Origin: Thauera humireducens
GTDB lineage: Bacteria; Pseudomonadota; Gammaproteobacteria; Burkholderiales; Rhodocyclaceae
Direction of reading: 5' to 3'
Assembly: GCF_001051995.2 (NCBI RefSeq)
Contig: NZ_CP014646.1
Span: 3,596,001-3,660,000, forward strand
Length of the DNA stretch: 64,000 nt
Of the stretch, positions 62,925 through 64,000 are shown in pieces. A model generated the notes under the pieces. That model was given only the letters and a program-made list of their open reading frames with translations. It had not been told where the DNA came from and searched no databases. Positions within the stretch are counted from its first letter, which is position 1, and every line of letters starts with the position of its first letter. Both the position numbers and the translations under genes were made by a program.

Positions 62925-64000
<1,076 letters not shown>

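Overview
The window looks like chromosome of a high-GC betaproteobacterium, most probably a Rhodocyclales relative (Thauera/Azoarcus/Aromatoleum type). This rests on gene content: class I PHA synthase, TRAP and TTT solute transporters, a LiuR-like MerR regulator and a protocatechuate 4,5-cleavage cluster. No rRNA, tRNA, CRISPR array or prophage was seen. One intact insertion sequence is present. Both ends of the window cut genes: a TRAP permease on the left and pobA on the right.

Layout. 1-2.6 kb: a TAXI-type TRAP transporter. 2.9-8.5 kb: a BtuF-like protein, a PIN-domain protein, an ISL3-family element, phaC and a metallo-beta-lactamase-fold hydrolase. 8.6-13.4 kb: a MerR regulator followed by a hotdog thioesterase, a GNAT-carbonic anhydrase fusion, a thiolase and an acyl-CoA dehydrogenase. 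13.5-14.7 kb: an MFS exporter. 14.8-21.9 kb: a LysR regulator divergent from a complete protocatechuate meta-cleavage set (ligU, ligJ, ligK, ligI, ligA, ligB, ligC), which takes protocatechuate to pyruvate and oxaloacetate. 22-28.9 kb: aldo/keto reductase, AEC transporter, then an SDR/NIPSNAP/FAD-dehydrogenase/SDR operon divergent from an AraC regulator. 29-40.3 kb: a chemoreceptor, four TRAP substrate-binding proteins, one dctQM pair, aroQ, a second LysR and a second ligAB pair. 40.5-48.5 kb: a split QuiC-like gene pair, then an operon dctQM-aroE-usp-quiC for quinate/shikimate-type compounds, with an IclR regulator. 48.5-51.6 kb: a TctABC transporter. 51.9-61.9 kb: a second IclR regulator, a KstD-like FAD enzyme and a seven-gene operon (shikimate-dehydrogenase-like, KstD-like, two QuiC-like TIM barrels, SDR, Gfo/Idh, NIPSNAP). 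62-64 kb: a HAD phosphatase and pobA.

How it fits together. The window reads as a catabolic island converging on protocatechuate. Quinate and shikimate enter through aroQ, aroE and quiC, 4-hydroxybenzoate enters through pobA, and the 51.9-61.9 kb cluster plausibly oxidises, dehydrates and aromatises hydroxylated alicyclic acids before they reach PobA or LigAB. Several TRAP and TTT transporters supply substrates.

Regulatory wiring read from the DNA. Four repeated site types tie distant operons together. A 19-bp IclR-type palindrome occurs three times (33137, 47580, 51868). A 15-bp TGGAA-N5-TTC dyad occurs three times (52759, 52956, 61900). A 58-bp promoter block is shared by the operons divergent from or near the AraC gene (27944 and 33000). 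A CTAT-N11-ATAR LysR-type box occurs at 15759 and 37200. These sites, and the 51.9-61.9 kb cluster they govern, are the strongest candidates for something not yet described. All functional assignments are from reading the translated sequence; no searches were run.
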